DNA from: JBBRVP01 sp038246785
GTDB taxonomy: Bacteria; Actinomycetota; Actinomycetes; Jiangellales; Jiangellaceae
Direction: 5' to 3'
Assembly: GCA_038246785.1 (NCBI GenBank)
Contig: JBBRVP010000002.1
Location: 95,160-159,159 of the forward strand
DNA length: 64,000 bases
Under the pieces are notes generated by a model. It was given only the letters and a program-made list of their open reading frames with translations. It did no database searches and was not told the origin of the DNA. The position numbers and the translations under genes were made by a program. This document shows, one piece after another, positions 1-8,563 of this stretch; the first letter of the stretch is position 1, and every line of letters begins with the position of its first letter.

Positions 1-1
1 G

Positions 2-286
2 CCCGACATCGCCGACGAGCGCGAGTCGCCCGCCCAGCCCCTCGCCCGCCACCTGCGCGCGCACGGCGCCGAGGTGTGGTTCCACGACCCGTACGTCGCC
101 GAGTGGCTCGTCGCCGGCGTCCAGGCCAAGCGTGTCGAGGACATGCCGGCCGCCATCCGTGAGGCCGACATCACCGTGCTCCTGCAGAACCACCGCGAGT
201 ATGACCTCGACGAGCTCGGTCGCGACGCCGCCTGCCTGTTCGACACCCGGGGAAAGGTGACCGGGCCGAACGTGGAGCGGCTGTGA
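2..286 (+). CDS. Nucleotide-sugar dehydrogenase, C-terminal part (UDP-N-acetylmannosamine/UDP-glucose dehydrogenase family)
   Basis: This gene is cut by the left window edge; an open frame runs from base 2 to a TGA at 284-286. The visible 94 residues begin with the motif PDIADERESPA, the signature of the C-terminal UDP-binding domain of WecC-type and related NAD-dependent sugar-nucleotide 6-dehydrogenases, and continue with the domain's alternating strand/helix pattern, including HREYDLDEL. The enzyme would oxidise a UDP-sugar to a UDP-uronic acid in the cytoplasm. Its stop overlaps the GTG start of the ABC permease at 283 (GTGA), so it is the first visible gene of a polysaccharide export operon. 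The catalytic Cys and the NAD domain lie outside the window, so the exact substrate is unknown. Confidence 0.85.
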   Translation, partial: PDIADERESPAQPLARHLRAHGAEVWFHDPYVAEWLVAGVQAKRVEDMPAAIREADITVLLQNHREYDLDELGRDAACLFDTRGKVTGPNVERL

Positions 287-1179
287 CGTCGGCACCGACG
301 GAGGTTCCGTCGAGGGACCCGTCGCTCCTCGACCCCTCCGCCGCAGCCGAGCTGGGCCTGCACCGGGTCGGTGCCCGGCTGGGGCTGCGCGCCTACCTGC
401 GGGCGGTCGCGGGGCGCAGGTACTTCGTCTGGGAGCTGTCCAAGGCCCGGGTCATCGCGGCGAACAGCGCCAACCGGCTCGGGCGGTTGTGGGAGCTGCT
501 CAACCCGATCATGCTGGTCGGGGTCTACTACATCGCCTTCGGTCTCATCCTGGGCGCCCACCGCGACTCCTCCAACTTCCTGCTCTTCCTCAGCGTCGGG
601 GTGTTCACCTGGACCCTCTTCTCCGGCACGGTGACCGGTTGCGCGGACTCGCTGGTCAAGCAGCGCGCGCTCATGCGCTCGGTGCACTTCCCGCGGGCGA
701 TCCTGCCGCTGGCCGTCCTCGGCCGGCAGGTGATCGCGTTCGGCCCCAAGCTGCTCGTGCTCGCCCTGGTGGCCGTCGCCACCGGTGAGGGCGTGCACCT
801 GGGTTGGGCCACCACCGTGCCGGCGATGGCGCTGGCCGCCCTCTTCGCGGGCGGCCTGGGCATGATGGTCGCTCGCGTCGTCCACGGCTCGCGCGACATC
901 GGCAGCGTCGTTCCCTTCGTCATGCGCACCTGGATGTACCTGTCCGGCGTGTTCTACAGCGTCGACAAGCGGTTCCGCCATGCGCCCGAGGCGGTCCGTG
1001 CCGTCGCCGAGTACAACCCCGGCCACGTCTACATCTCGCTGATGCGGGGAGCCTTCATGCCGGGCAAGTACCCCATCGAGCCGTGGCTGTGGGTGGCCGG
1101 GGTCGGCTGGGCGGTGGGGTTCGCGGTCGTCGGCTTCGTCGTCTTCTGGAGCGCTGAGGAGACCTACGGTGGCGAGTGA
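283..1179 (+). CDS. ABC-2 type polysaccharide export permease (Wzm/TagG-like)
   Basis: Membrane subunit of a surface-polysaccharide exporter, 298 residues. After a cytoplasmic N-terminus of about 65 residues it has about six hydrophobic segments, beginning with LLNPIMLVGVYYIAFGLIL, which is the usual start of the ABC2_membrane domain in Wzm, TagG and RfbA proteins. The GTG start overlaps the upstream stop by four bases, and the end overlaps the ATPase gene start at 1169 by 11 bases, so the three genes are translationally coupled. With the ATPase it should flip or export a lipid-linked glycan across the cytoplasmic membrane. The substrate cannot be read from the sequence. Confidence 0.9.
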   Translation: MTSAPTEVPSRDPSLLDPSAAAELGLHRVGARLGLRAYLRAVAGRRYFVWELSKARVIAANSANRLGRLWELLNPIMLVGVYYIAFGLILGAHRDSSNFLLFLSVGVFTWTLFSGTVTGCADSLVKQRALMRSVHFPRAILPLAVLGRQVIAFGPKLLVLALVAVATGEGVHLGWATTVPAMALAALFAGGLGMMVARVVHGSRDIGSVVPFVMRTWMYLSGVFYSVDKRFRHAPEAVRAVAEYNPGHVYISLMRGAFMPGKYPIEPWLWVAGVGWAVGFAVVGFVVFWSAEETYGGE

Positions 1180-2041
1180 CCCCGCCGCGGTGGGCACGAC
1201 GACCGCCGAGCCGCTGACCCATCCGGTGACCCAGCCGGTGACCCAGCCGGTGACCCAGCCGGTGACCCAGCCGGGGACCGAGTCGGCGCCGGCCCGGCGA
1301 CCGGTCGTGGTGTGCCACGACGTGAACGTCGTCTTCCGCGTCATGGCCGACCGGCAGCGGCGCACCGCCGGCTCGCGCGTCGGGCAGCTGCTCGGTCGCG
1401 GCCCGGGCCGGCGGCCGATGCGCGAGGTGCACGCCCTCAAGGGCATCAGCGCCGTCGGCCACGAGGGCGACGCGATCGGACTCGTCGGCCGCAACGGCTC
1501 GGGGAAGAGCACCATGCTGCGCGTCATCGCGGGCCTGCTGCCACCGACCAGCGGCGAGGTGTGGGCACACGGCCAGCCGGCTCTGCTCGGCGTCAACGCC
1601 GTGCTGTTGCCCGAGCTGTCCGGAGCCCGCAACATCCTGCTCGGCGGCTTGGCGTTGGGCCTCGCCCGCGAGGAGATCGAAGACCGCTTCGACGACATCA
1701 TCGACTTCGCCGGCGTGCGCGACGCGATCCACATGCCGATGAAGACCTACTCCTCGGGCATGTCCGCACGCCTCCGCTTCGCCATTGCGACGGTGCGGAC
1801 ACCGCCGGTCCTGCTCATCGACGAGGCGCTCGCCACCGGGGACGCGGAGTTCCGGGTGCGCAGCGAGGAACGCATCAAGGCGCTGTGCGCCGACGCCGGC
1901 TGCGTCTTCCTCGTGAGCCACGCCCTCGGCGCCATCCGGAAGACCTGCAACCGCGCGATCTGGATCGACCGTGGGGACATGCGCATGGACGGCGAGGCCA
2001 ACGAGGTGGCCGACGCATACTGGGACTCGGTCAAGCGCTGA
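1169..2041 (+). CDS. ABC polysaccharide exporter ATPase (Wzt/TagH-like)
   Basis: ATP-binding partner of the preceding permease, 290 residues. Walker A is GLVGRNGSGKST, the signature is YSSGMSARLRFA and Walker B is VLLIDEALATGD, all typical of the Wzt/TagH branch. It ends soon after the nucleotide-binding domain and so lacks the carbohydrate-binding C-terminal domain of O-antigen Wzt proteins. The GTG start is preceded by GAGGAG with 7-nt spacing. The N-terminus carries a tandem VTQP repeat (residues about 16-35) before the fold begins near residue 47; such an extension is unusual for the family and may be a flexible linker. The gene ends 98 bases before a large inverted repeat. Confidence 0.92.
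   Translation: MASDPAAVGTTTAEPLTHPVTQPVTQPVTQPVTQPGTESAPARRPVVVCHDVNVVFRVMADRQRRTAGSRVGQLLGRGPGRRPMREVHALKGISAVGHEGDAIGLVGRNGSGKSTMLRVIAGLLPPTSGEVWAHGQPALLGVNAVLLPELSGARNILLGGLALGLAREEIEDRFDDIIDFAGVRDAIHMPMKTYSSGMSARLRFAIATVRTPPVLLIDEALATGDAEFRVRSEERIKALCADAGCVFLVSHALGAIRKTCNRAIWIDRGDMRMDGEANEVADAYWDSVKR
1214..1273 (+). repeat. 12-bp tandem repeat inside the ABC ATPase gene
   Basis: Four exact copies of GTGACCCAGCCG lie at 1226-1273, preceded by one degenerate copy (CTGACCCATCCG, 1214-1225). The unit is a multiple of three and encodes VTQP repeats in the N-terminal extension, so copy-number change would lengthen or shorten the extension without a frameshift. Confidence 0.9.
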
Positions 2042-2138
2042 CGGCCACGTCGTCGCCAGCGGCTCACCGACACGGGTGAGGTCGCGACAGGGCAAGCCCC
2101 GACCGCAGCGCGCTCGCCTCGACATCGACCCCATCCCC

Positions 2139-2199
2139 GTTGATCAAGGAGAAGACCACGTTCAGGGTCGCGAATACCGTGGTCTTCTCCTTGATCAAC
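2139..2199. terminator. Palindromic element A: 22-bp perfect inverted repeat between convergent genes
   Basis: The arms 2139-2160 and 2178-2199 are perfectly complementary over 22 bp (core TTGATCAAGGAGAAGACCAC), with a 17-base loop. It lies between the rightward ABC ATPase gene (ends 2041) and the leftward pyruvyl-transferase gene (ends 2315) and is followed by a G-rich tail. A near-identical copy is found at 22851-22911, also between convergent genes. A bidirectional terminator role is inferred from placement and stem stability. Confidence 0.75.
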
Positions 2200-2314
2200 T
2201 CTTGGAGGGGTCGCGGGGACGGGGGCGGTGGGGGTCCGAACGGCAACGTGGTCAGCGCGCCGGAGCGGCCGCTGGCCTGCCGCCGACGGTCCGTGTCCGT
2301 GTCGTACCGGGCGG

Positions 2315-3412
2315 TCAGGCCGAGGTCGGTGCCCGCCGCACCTCGTGCCGCAGCGCCTTCCGCAGCGCTGCCAGGGTGGCGGTGGCGTCGGCGCGCAGCT
2401 CCTCCCGCACCGCCGGGTCGATCGGTGCGGGCAGCGGGTCCAGCAGGTCCGGGAGTGCGGGATCCCGGAACTGCCGCACCAGTTCCGGGCGGCCGAGCCG
2501 GTCGTAGAAGCGCCGGTTCTTCGCTGTCGGCATGAGCACGATCGAGGGCCGGCCGTACATGGTGGCGACGAGCGAGCCGTGGAACTTCATGCTGGCGAGC
2601 ACGCGGCAGCGTCCGATCGCACGGCTGATCTCGGTCAGGTCGTCGGAGGCGAACAGCTGCTTGCCCGGCAGGTCGAGATTGCCGGCGTTGTCGAGGTCGC
2701 GCTGCTTGGTGTCGCCGGTGGCCAGGACCAGGTGGCGGACCTCGAGGCCGAGCTGTTGCGCACGGCGGCCGAGAGCCGCCACGGCGCTGTAGTCGTCGTC
2801 GTTGCCGCGCCGGAAGCGGGTGACGATCCCGAGGGCGTCGTCGGGGGCCGCCACCGGAGGCAGGCTCAGCGCGCACACGAGGTCGGCCGTGCGGCGTACC
2901 GGGACCCGCGGCGTCAGGTGCTCCTCGATCCAGGCCGCGCTCTCCTCGTCGCGGGCGCTGATCCAGCGAACGTTGGGGTGCCGGAAGAAGTCCGCCAGCT
3001 CCCCGACGATGGCCGGGTGGTCCCGGACGCCCTCGCGCGTGGGGACGCCCACTCCGGCGATGAGCACCGGTCGGTGAAGGTAGTCGCGGTTCCAGTAGAG
3101 CGGTCCCCGGTTCCAGGGGATGACCAGGTCGCCGCCGCCGATGACGACCGCGTCGACCTCGCCGACGGCGTCGAGCACCGGACGGGTGAAGTACGGCCGT
3201 GCGGGCCGGTCGTGGAGCACCCGGAGGTCCGCCCAGGGTCCGAGGTGCTCCTGGTAGACCTCGCAGAACAGCTCGTCGCCGTAGTTGCCGAACCCGAAGA
3301 AGCCCACCAGCCCCACCCGCGGCCGGGCGCCGGGCAGCGCGAGCCGGAGGCGGTGCGCGCCGCGCTGGGCCCGGCGGCGCCAGCGCGTGGCGCTCGCGCG
3401 GGGGTGCTGCAT
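2315..3412 (-). CDS. Polysaccharide pyruvyl transferase family protein
   Basis: Protein of 365 residues related to CsaB/WcaK pyruvyl transferases, which transfer pyruvate from phosphoenolpyruvate to sugar hydroxyls. Seen: the GT-B-like N-terminal stretch VGLVGFFGFGNYGDELF, the VVIGGGDLVI motif, and the C-terminal MKFHGSLVATMYGRPSI segment, which matches the family signature for the nucleotide/PEP pocket. The ATG at 3412 was chosen because it follows a GAGGGG Shine-Dalgarno and the upstream methyltransferase gene ends at 3423; longer frames would run inside that gene. It is the last gene of a leftward operon with the methyltransferase and GT2. A pyruvate-modified surface glycan is plausible but not proven. 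Confidence 0.82.
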   Translation of the reverse strand: MQHPRASATRWRRRAQRGAHRLRLALPGARPRVGLVGFFGFGNYGDELFCEVYQEHLGPWADLRVLHDRPARPYFTRPVLDAVGEVDAVVIGGGDLVIPWNRGPLYWNRDYLHRPVLIAGVGVPTREGVRDHPAIVGELADFFRHPNVRWISARDEESAAWIEEHLTPRVPVRRTADLVCALSLPPVAAPDDALGIVTRFRRGNDDDYSAVAALGRRAQQLGLEVRHLVLATGDTKQRDLDNAGNLDLPGKQLFASDDLTEISRAIGRCRVLASMKFHGSLVATMYGRPSIVLMPTAKNRRFYDRLGRPELVRQFRDPALPDLLDPLPAPIDPAVREELRADATATLAALRKALRHEVRRAPTSA

Positions 3413-3422
3413 GCCAGGCCCC

Positions 3423-4496
3423 TCAGCCGTCCAGCTCGAGCAGGGCGGTCTGCTTCTCGTGCGGCAGGACGCTGAGGCGGCCCCCCGTGGTGTGCGCCCA
3501 GCGCTCGGCGATCTGCTGCTCGTCCTCGCGCACGTAGTCGTCGAGCACGACGGCAGCGCCGGCCGCGAGCCGCCCGGCCAGCAGCGGTACGGCGGGATAC
3601 CTCGCCTCGTCGCCGGTGTCCGCAGGCGGCCCGTCGACGAACAGCAGGTCGATGCCGTCGAGGCCGGCGAACGCCGCGAGGTCGTACCAGCGCCGTGTCG
3701 CACCGTCGAGTTCCACGTCGGCCAGCCCGGCGACTCGCACCTCGGCCACGTCCGACAGTCCGTGCAGTTCGATCTGCTGTGCCGTGGCCGCTGCGAAGTG
3801 GGCGTCGTGGTCGACGGCGACGAGGTGGCCTGCGCCGAGTCGCTGCAGCGTGTAGCCCATCCACAGCGTCGACAGGCCAGACCCGCACTCGACCACGAGG
3901 CGGGGGCGGCGGGTCATGACCTGGCGCACGAGCTCGAGACAGAGGTCCGGTGAGGCCGCCCAGCCACGGCTGGCCGGCAGCGGCGCCCGGATCGCAAGGA
4001 CGGCGTGCAACGTCTGCAGCGCCTCCACCTGCGCGAAGTCCGTCCTGACCCGGCGACCCAGCACTGCCGCGGCATCCGCGGCGCTGCGGGCGTCCCGGGT
4101 TGCCACCTGCGCCTGGCGGGTGGCTGCGCGAGACGACTCGTGCAGGGTCGAGGTGCTCGACGCGAGCTGGCCGGCGAGCTCACCGCAGAGCCGGATCCGC
4201 TCCTCGTGCGCGTCAGCGGAGCCGGCCTCGATCTCGCGGCGGAGCGTGGAGACGAGCGGTTCGAGTCGGTCGAGTCGGTCGAGGCGGCGGTCGAGGCGGC
4301 GGTCGAGGCGCTCGAGGCGGCCTCCGATCCGTCCGAGCCGGCGGACGAGCACCAGCATCGCCCCGAGACAACCACCGAGCAGCGCCGACAACCACACCTG
4401 GGCAGCGGCCGCGTCGAGCAGCAGCGCCACCCCGGCCGCGACAGCGGCAGAGAGACCGAGGACGACGACGAGGCGAGGGGCGACCGGCCGGCTCAT
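3423..4496 (-). CDS. Membrane-anchored class I SAM-dependent methyltransferase with coiled coil
   Basis: Protein of 357 residues. Residues about 8-28 and 33-51 are two hydrophobic segments, followed by a Leu/Arg/Asp heptad-like region (residues 60-79) and a longer helical stretch to about 150. The C-terminal 180 residues are a Rossmann methyltransferase: VVECGSGLSTLWMG is the SAM-binding loop, LVAVDHDAHFA the acidic ribose-binding strand and LLFVDGPPADTG the post-loop typical of the Methyltransf_24/FkbM-like group. It starts with an ATGA overlap on the GT2 stop. It probably methylates a glycan intermediate at the inner membrane. The anchoring and coiled-coil module is the distinctive part. 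Confidence 0.8.
   Translation of the reverse strand: MSRPVAPRLVVVLGLSAAVAAGVALLLDAAAAQVWLSALLGGCLGAMLVLVRRLGRIGGRLERLDRRLDRRLDRLDRLEPLVSTLRREIEAGSADAHEERIRLCGELAGQLASSTSTLHESSRAATRQAQVATRDARSAADAAAVLGRRVRTDFAQVEALQTLHAVLAIRAPLPASRGWAASPDLCLELVRQVMTRRPRLVVECGSGLSTLWMGYTLQRLGAGHLVAVDHDAHFAAATAQQIELHGLSDVAEVRVAGLADVELDGATRRWYDLAAFAGLDGIDLLFVDGPPADTGDEARYPAVPLLAGRLAAGAAVVLDDYVREDEQQIAERWAHTTGGRLSVLPHEKQTALLELDG
4260..4319 (-). repeat. Low-complexity repeat encoding an RLDRRLDR heptad region
   Basis: Near-tandem units with the core GAGGCGGCGGTC on the plus strand encode residues 60-79 of the methyltransferase, where Leu recurs every three to four positions between Arg and Asp. Expected to form a charged helix or coiled coil next to the membrane anchor. 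Confidence 0.7.
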
Positions 4497-5509
4497 CCGA
4501 GCCGGCCGCTGGGCTGGGGCGCTCGCGGTTGGGCCAGGTGACGGGAGCTGGTGAGGAACCCGAGCGCCCAGGCCGCGTGCATGACGGCGATGGTAACCGG
4601 CAGGCGCAGCCGCACCGGGGGCGGAAGATCGTGCCCGAGGACCGATGAGCCGCCCAGCACGGTGATCGCGTAGCCCGCCGGCAGCGCCCAGGCCGACCTC
4701 ACCCCCGCCAGCCCCGCGACGCTGCCCGCGACCACCGCGACGAGCGTCACCGGCGGGGCTAGGTAGCGCGGCGTGAGGGTGCCCGGGTGTCGGCGGGCCA
4801 CCTCGCGACGCCAGCGGCCGTACTGGAAGTACTGCCGCGCGAGCGCCGCGATCGTCCCGCGCGGCCGGTAGGACACCCGCATCTGCGGCTGGAACCACAC
4901 CACGCCTCCGGCCTGGCGGATCCGGTGGTTGAGCTCCCAGTCCTGGGCGCGGGCCATCCCCTCGTCGTAGCCGCCGGCGGCGAGCAGGGCGGAGCGCCGG
5001 AACACGCCGAGGTAGACGGTGTCGACCGGGCCTGGCCCCCCGCCGGTGTGGAACGGCGCGCTGCCCACTCCCAGCTTCGAGGTCATGGCCACTGCCACTG
5101 CCTGCTCGAACGGCGTACGGCCCTCGGCGGCCATGAGGCCCCCCACGTTGGCGGCACCGGTGCCCTCCAGCGTCGCCACGCCGACCCGCACGTAGTCCGG
5201 CGGCAGCATGGAGTGCCCGTCGACGCGGACCACGACGTCGTGGTGGGACGCGGCCAACGCCGCGTTGAGTCCAGCCGGCGTTGCCCCCACGGGGGACGGG
5301 TTGTCCACCACGTGCACCCGCGGATCGGCGGCGGCGATCGAGCGGGCGATCTCGCGGGTGCCGTCACGGCACGGGCCGACCGCGACGACGACCTCCAGCT
5401 CACCGGGGTAGTCCTGGGACAGCACGTGCTCGAGCGCGGACCGCAGGTGACGACCCTCGTTGAGAACCGCCATGACGACGGACACCGGAGTGCAGGGACG
5501 GCTGGTCAT
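4493..5509 (-). CDS. Family 2 glycosyltransferase with C-terminal membrane segments
   Basis: Protein of 338 residues. The GT-A fold starts at once with PVSVVMAVLNEGRHLRSAL, and the metal/nucleotide region VVVRVDGHSMLPPDY is the DXD-like site. A later WELNHRIRQAG segment matches the ED/QxxRW-type acceptor region of processive-like GT2 enzymes. Three hydrophobic segments fill residues about 250-330, anchoring it in the membrane. ATG 5509 was chosen because the family fold begins within ten residues; an ATG 15 bases upstream (5524) is also possible. The gene is transcribed divergently from the GT4 gene and shares ATGA coupling with the methyltransferase. The sugar donor is unknown. Confidence 0.87.
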   Translation of the reverse strand: MTSRPCTPVSVVMAVLNEGRHLRSALEHVLSQDYPGELEVVVAVGPCRDGTREIARSIAAADPRVHVVDNPSPVGATPAGLNAALAASHHDVVVRVDGHSMLPPDYVRVGVATLEGTGAANVGGLMAAEGRTPFEQAVAVAMTSKLGVGSAPFHTGGGPGPVDTVYLGVFRRSALLAAGGYDEGMARAQDWELNHRIRQAGGVVWFQPQMRVSYRPRGTIAALARQYFQYGRWRREVARRHPGTLTPRYLAPPVTLVAVVAGSVAGLAGVRSAWALPAGYAITVLGGSSVLGHDLPPPVRLRLPVTIAVMHAAWALGFLTSSRHLAQPRAPQPSGRLG

Positions 5510-5608
5510 GGCGCCGAGGAGCATAGCGAGGCGCCCCGGCCGGATCCGGGGCGCTGCAGCGGGTCCTCCGGCGCGTCGGGACAACCTCCACGCCGGCGCC
5601 GGCACCGG

Positions 5609-5614
5609 TAGCCT
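5609..5614 (+). promoter_or_regulatory. Candidate -10 box (TAGCCT) for the GT4 gene
   Basis: TAGCCT fits the TANNNT -10 pattern that recurs in this window. It lies about 70 bases before the GTG at 5683, implying a leader of about 60 nt. Confidence 0.45.
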
Positions 5615-5682
5615 GCCGGCTTCCGGCAACCCGGCGAGGAGTCGACTTTGGCACCCCGCACCGACACCGGTGGCATCCGCCA

Positions 5683-6810
5683 GTGAGGGCCGTGCACCTC
5701 ACCTCCGTCCACTCCCCGGTCGATCCGCGGGTGGCGCTGAAGGAGTGCGCGACCCTCGCCGCCCTTGGCTACGAGGTCGTCCTCGTGGCGCCCCACGACG
5801 GGACGCGCCCGCCGCACCCGGTCCGCCTGCGGCCGGTGCCGCCGCCGCGCGGACGGCTGCGGCGCATGACGCTGACCGCGGCCCGCGTGACGGTCGCCGC
5901 ACTGGCGGCCCGTGGCGACGTCTACCACGTCCACGACCCGGAGCTGCTGCCCTGGGCGCTGCTCCTGCGGCTGACCGGTCGGCCGGTCGTCTACGACGTG
6001 CACGAGGACTACGTCACCTCGCTGCGGCAGAAGCCCTACCTTCCGCGCCCCGTCCGCGCGGTGCTGGCGCGGGCCTGGGACACCCTCGAGCGCCTGCTAT
6101 CGCGTCCGCTCACCGTGGTGCTCGCCGAGCGCTACTACGCCGAGCGCTTCCCCGCCGGGGTGCTGGTGCTCAACTACCCGCTACCCAGCGAGCCGGCGGC
6201 GGCCCCAGCTCCGAGCGGGCCGCGGCCCGCACCCCCGGAGGGAGCACCGCGCCGCCTGCTCTACACCGGCAACGTCACCGTCGACCGCGGGGCGCTGCTG
6301 CACGTCCGCCTGCTCGCCACCCGCCCCGACCTCGAGCTGGTCATGGTGGGCCGCTGCTCGCCCGAGCTGGCGGCCCGCCTGCGCCTGGAGGCCGGTCCGG
6401 GTGCGTCTCGGCTGCTCCTGCGCGGCGAGGGTCGCTTCGTCCCGTTCGAGGAGATCCGGTCCGCCTACGCCGAGGCCGGCTGGCTCTGCGGGCTCGCCGT
6501 GTTTCCGCCCACGCCGCACTACGAACGCAAGGAACTCACGAAGTTCTTCGAATACATGGCCGCCGGCCTGCCGGTGGTGTGCTCGGACTTCCCGCGCTGG
6601 CGGGCCCTCGTCGCGGACCAGGGCGCCGGGATCTGCGTGGATCCCGGCGACCCGACGGCGCTCGAAGCAGCGCTCGACCGGCTCACCGCCGACCCGGCGG
6701 CGGCTCGGTCGATGGGTGAGCGCGGGCGGGACCTCGTCCGCACCCACTACACATGGGAGTCCCAGGGCAGGCGGCTCGGCGAGCTCTACGAACGTCTGCA
6801 GCGGCGCTGA
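5683..6810 (+). CDS. Family 4 glycosyltransferase (GT-B fold)
   Basis: Protein of 375 residues. The N-terminal half begins HLTSVHSPVDPRV, typical of bacterial GT4 enzymes that recognise lipid-linked acceptors, and VYHVHDPELLPWALLL and VVYDVHEDY follow. The C-terminal nucleotide-binding half contains RRLLYTGNVTVDRG and the donor-site block ELTKFFEYMAAGLPVVCSD with its conserved glutamates. There is no membrane segment, so it probably works on the cytoplasmic face. It is divergent from the GT2 operon and convergent with the following LCP gene. Linkage to exporter, LCP and UDP-glucose dehydrogenase genes supports a role in cell-envelope polysaccharide synthesis. Confidence 0.87.
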   Translation: MRAVHLTSVHSPVDPRVALKECATLAALGYEVVLVAPHDGTRPPHPVRLRPVPPPRGRLRRMTLTAARVTVAALAARGDVYHVHDPELLPWALLLRLTGRPVVYDVHEDYVTSLRQKPYLPRPVRAVLARAWDTLERLLSRPLTVVLAERYYAERFPAGVLVLNYPLPSEPAAAPAPSGPRPAPPEGAPRRLLYTGNVTVDRGALLHVRLLATRPDLELVMVGRCSPELAARLRLEAGPGASRLLLRGEGRFVPFEEIRSAYAEAGWLCGLAVFPPTPHYERKELTKFFEYMAAGLPVVCSDFPRWRALVADQGAGICVDPGDPTALEAALDRLTADPAAARSMGERGRDLVRTHYTWESQGRRLGELYERLQRR

Positions 6811-6848
6811 TCGCCCGCGCGCTGGTGTGTGCCTGCCCTGGCCGATGC

Positions 6849-8348
6849 TCATCCGCACGTCGCGGCCACGTCGCTGGTCGCCGGTGGAGGTGTCGGCGAG
6901 TCCACGGGTGCCTTCGCCGCCGGCGAGCTCACCCGGGGCGCCGCGCTGGACGGTTTCGCTGACGGGGACGGCGACGCTGCCGAGCTCTCGGTCCTGAGCA
7001 GCTCGCGTTGCACGATCGACTGGATGCGCGGCACGTTCGGCCGGCCGGGGTGGATCAGGGGCGGGACGAACTGGACGGAGCGCAGGTGCTGTCCCCTGGC
7101 GCGCAGCGCCAGCTGCACCAGGTCGGGGAGCTGGTCGCGCGGGATGTCGGTCCTGATCATCGAGTGCGTGGACGTGGCCAGCGCCTCGAAGTTGCGCAGT
7201 ACGGTCGCCGGGTCGACCTGGCGGGCGAGCGCCTCGATCACGCAGCGCTGCCGTGCCATGCGGTCGAAGTCGGAGCTGTCCTTGCGGGAGCGCGCGAACC
7301 AGAGCGTGTCGTAACCGTCGAGCCGACGAGTTCCCGCCTGCAGGTAGCGCCCCTTGTTGCCGATGGGCAGCGGCCGCGGCACCGTCAGCTCGAGGCCGCC
7401 GATCGCGTCGACCACGCGTTCGAAGCCCTTCAGGTCGACCAGGACGTAGTAGTGCACGGGGATGCCCAGCGTCCCGCTGACCGCTTGCATGACGGCGGTG
7501 GGCCCCGGACCGTCCCTGCCCGGGAACGTCGCGGGGTGCGCGACCGCATACGTCCACGTCGCGTTGAGCAGCCAGTCGCTCTCGTTGCCGGGACCGGAGA
7601 ACCCGTCCGGGAACGCCGCCGCAGCGGGCGTGCCGCTGGGGAACCTGGCCCGCTCGAGGTTGCGCGGGAGGCTGAACACCACCGGCCGGCTGGTGGGCAC
7701 GTCGACAGAGACCAGGTGGAGGCTGTCCGGGCGCAGCCCCACCCGACCGCGCCCGGCGTCGGCACCGATCAGCAGGATGTTGAGATGCCGGCCGACTGCC
7801 GCGGACTCGGCGTCGGGAAACAGCCCGACGAGCTCATCTCGAGTGATCGTGGCGTAGTGCGCCGCGTACCCGAACGGCACCGCCACGCCCAGCGACAGCG
7901 CGAGCGCGATGCCCGAGGCGAGCACCTGGTGCCGCCGGCTGAGCCCTGCCGGCCGGCCCAGTCGCCAGGCGTCGACGAACAGCGCGGCCCAGCCCACTGC
8001 CAGCACCAACGCGCCGGCGCGCAGGGCGGTGAGGACCCAGGACCGGACAAGCCACCCCGCGATCGAGGCCGGGTCGACGAGCAGCAGCACCAGCCCGGCC
8101 GAGCAGCCGAGGACGAGGAACGTGGTCAGGGCGCCCCGACCGACGCGCCGGTGCCCGCCGATCAGCTGGGCCGAACCAGGAAGCACCAGGGTGAGCCCGA
8201 GCAGCACGAGCGAACGGCGGAACCGCCGCTGCTCCACCACGCCGGCCCGGGGCGCTCGGTGCGGCTGCGGCGCGCCGCCGGCAGCCCGCCGGGTGGCCTG
8301 CGCGCTGTCCCGGTCGCGCAGGTCCTCCGGCGCCGTGGGTCCGCTCAT
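6849..8348 (-). CDS. LytR-CpsA-Psr (LCP) family protein with four membrane segments
   Basis: Protein of 499 residues. Four hydrophobic segments (about 45-65, 73-91, 104-128 and 141-165) precede an extracellular LCP domain from about 190 to 440. LCP hallmarks visible are LLIGADAGRGRVGLRPDSL, VVFSLPRNLERARFP, LVDLKGFERVVDAIGG and the Arg-rich WFARSRKDSSDFDRMARQR block that binds the polyprenyl pyrophosphate. The last 45 residues are Ser/Pro/Ala-rich. LCP enzymes transfer lipid-linked glycans onto peptidoglycan outside the membrane. Most have one membrane segment; four is unusual. It is divergently arranged with the second LCP gene across a 215-bp gap. Confidence 0.88.
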   Translation of the reverse strand: MSGPTAPEDLRDRDSAQATRRAAGGAPQPHRAPRAGVVEQRRFRRSLVLLGLTLVLPGSAQLIGGHRRVGRGALTTFLVLGCSAGLVLLLVDPASIAGWLVRSWVLTALRAGALVLAVGWAALFVDAWRLGRPAGLSRRHQVLASGIALALSLGVAVPFGYAAHYATITRDELVGLFPDAESAAVGRHLNILLIGADAGRGRVGLRPDSLHLVSVDVPTSRPVVFSLPRNLERARFPSGTPAAAAFPDGFSGPGNESDWLLNATWTYAVAHPATFPGRDGPGPTAVMQAVSGTLGIPVHYYVLVDLKGFERVVDAIGGLELTVPRPLPIGNKGRYLQAGTRRLDGYDTLWFARSRKDSSDFDRMARQRCVIEALARQVDPATVLRNFEALATSTHSMIRTDIPRDQLPDLVQLALRARGQHLRSVQFVPPLIHPGRPNVPRIQSIVQRELLRTESSAASPSPSAKPSSAAPRVSSPAAKAPVDSPTPPPATSDVAATCG

Positions 8349-8549
8349 CGCTTCCTTCCGCAGTGCGTCCTTCTGAAGTCCGAGCGCCGGCGGCGGCTCA
8401 TGGACGGTCCGTCGGTCTCCTCACCGCCGCGGGGTGATGATCGGGCGGGCCCAGTATGGGGAGGTCGCCCGGTTGGTCCGTGGAGGCACGCGCGCGTGTC
8501 GTGCCGGCTCCGGGGCCCGTCGCGCACCGGCGCCGCCGCCCGCACCGCG

Positions 8550-8555
8550 TACCGT
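8550..8555 (+). promoter_or_regulatory. -10 box (TACCGT) for leaderless second LCP gene
   Basis: TACCGT is followed by 8 nt and then the GTG at 8564, with no Shine-Dalgarno between. This is the TANNNT arrangement expected for a leaderless actinobacterial mRNA and helps fix the start. Confidence 0.55.
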
Positions 8556-8563
8556 GGACCGCC

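Noticed and set aside
1214..1273. CRISPR-like repeat
   Set aside because: The repeats are contiguous 12-mers with no spacers, and they encode protein.
4260..4319. Simple repeat as intergenic microsatellite
   Set aside because: It lies fully inside the methyltransferase gene and reads as a regular helical segment.
8456..8563. N-terminal extension of the second LCP protein
   Set aside because: No family similarity, and the leaderless -10 box places transcription start at about 8564.
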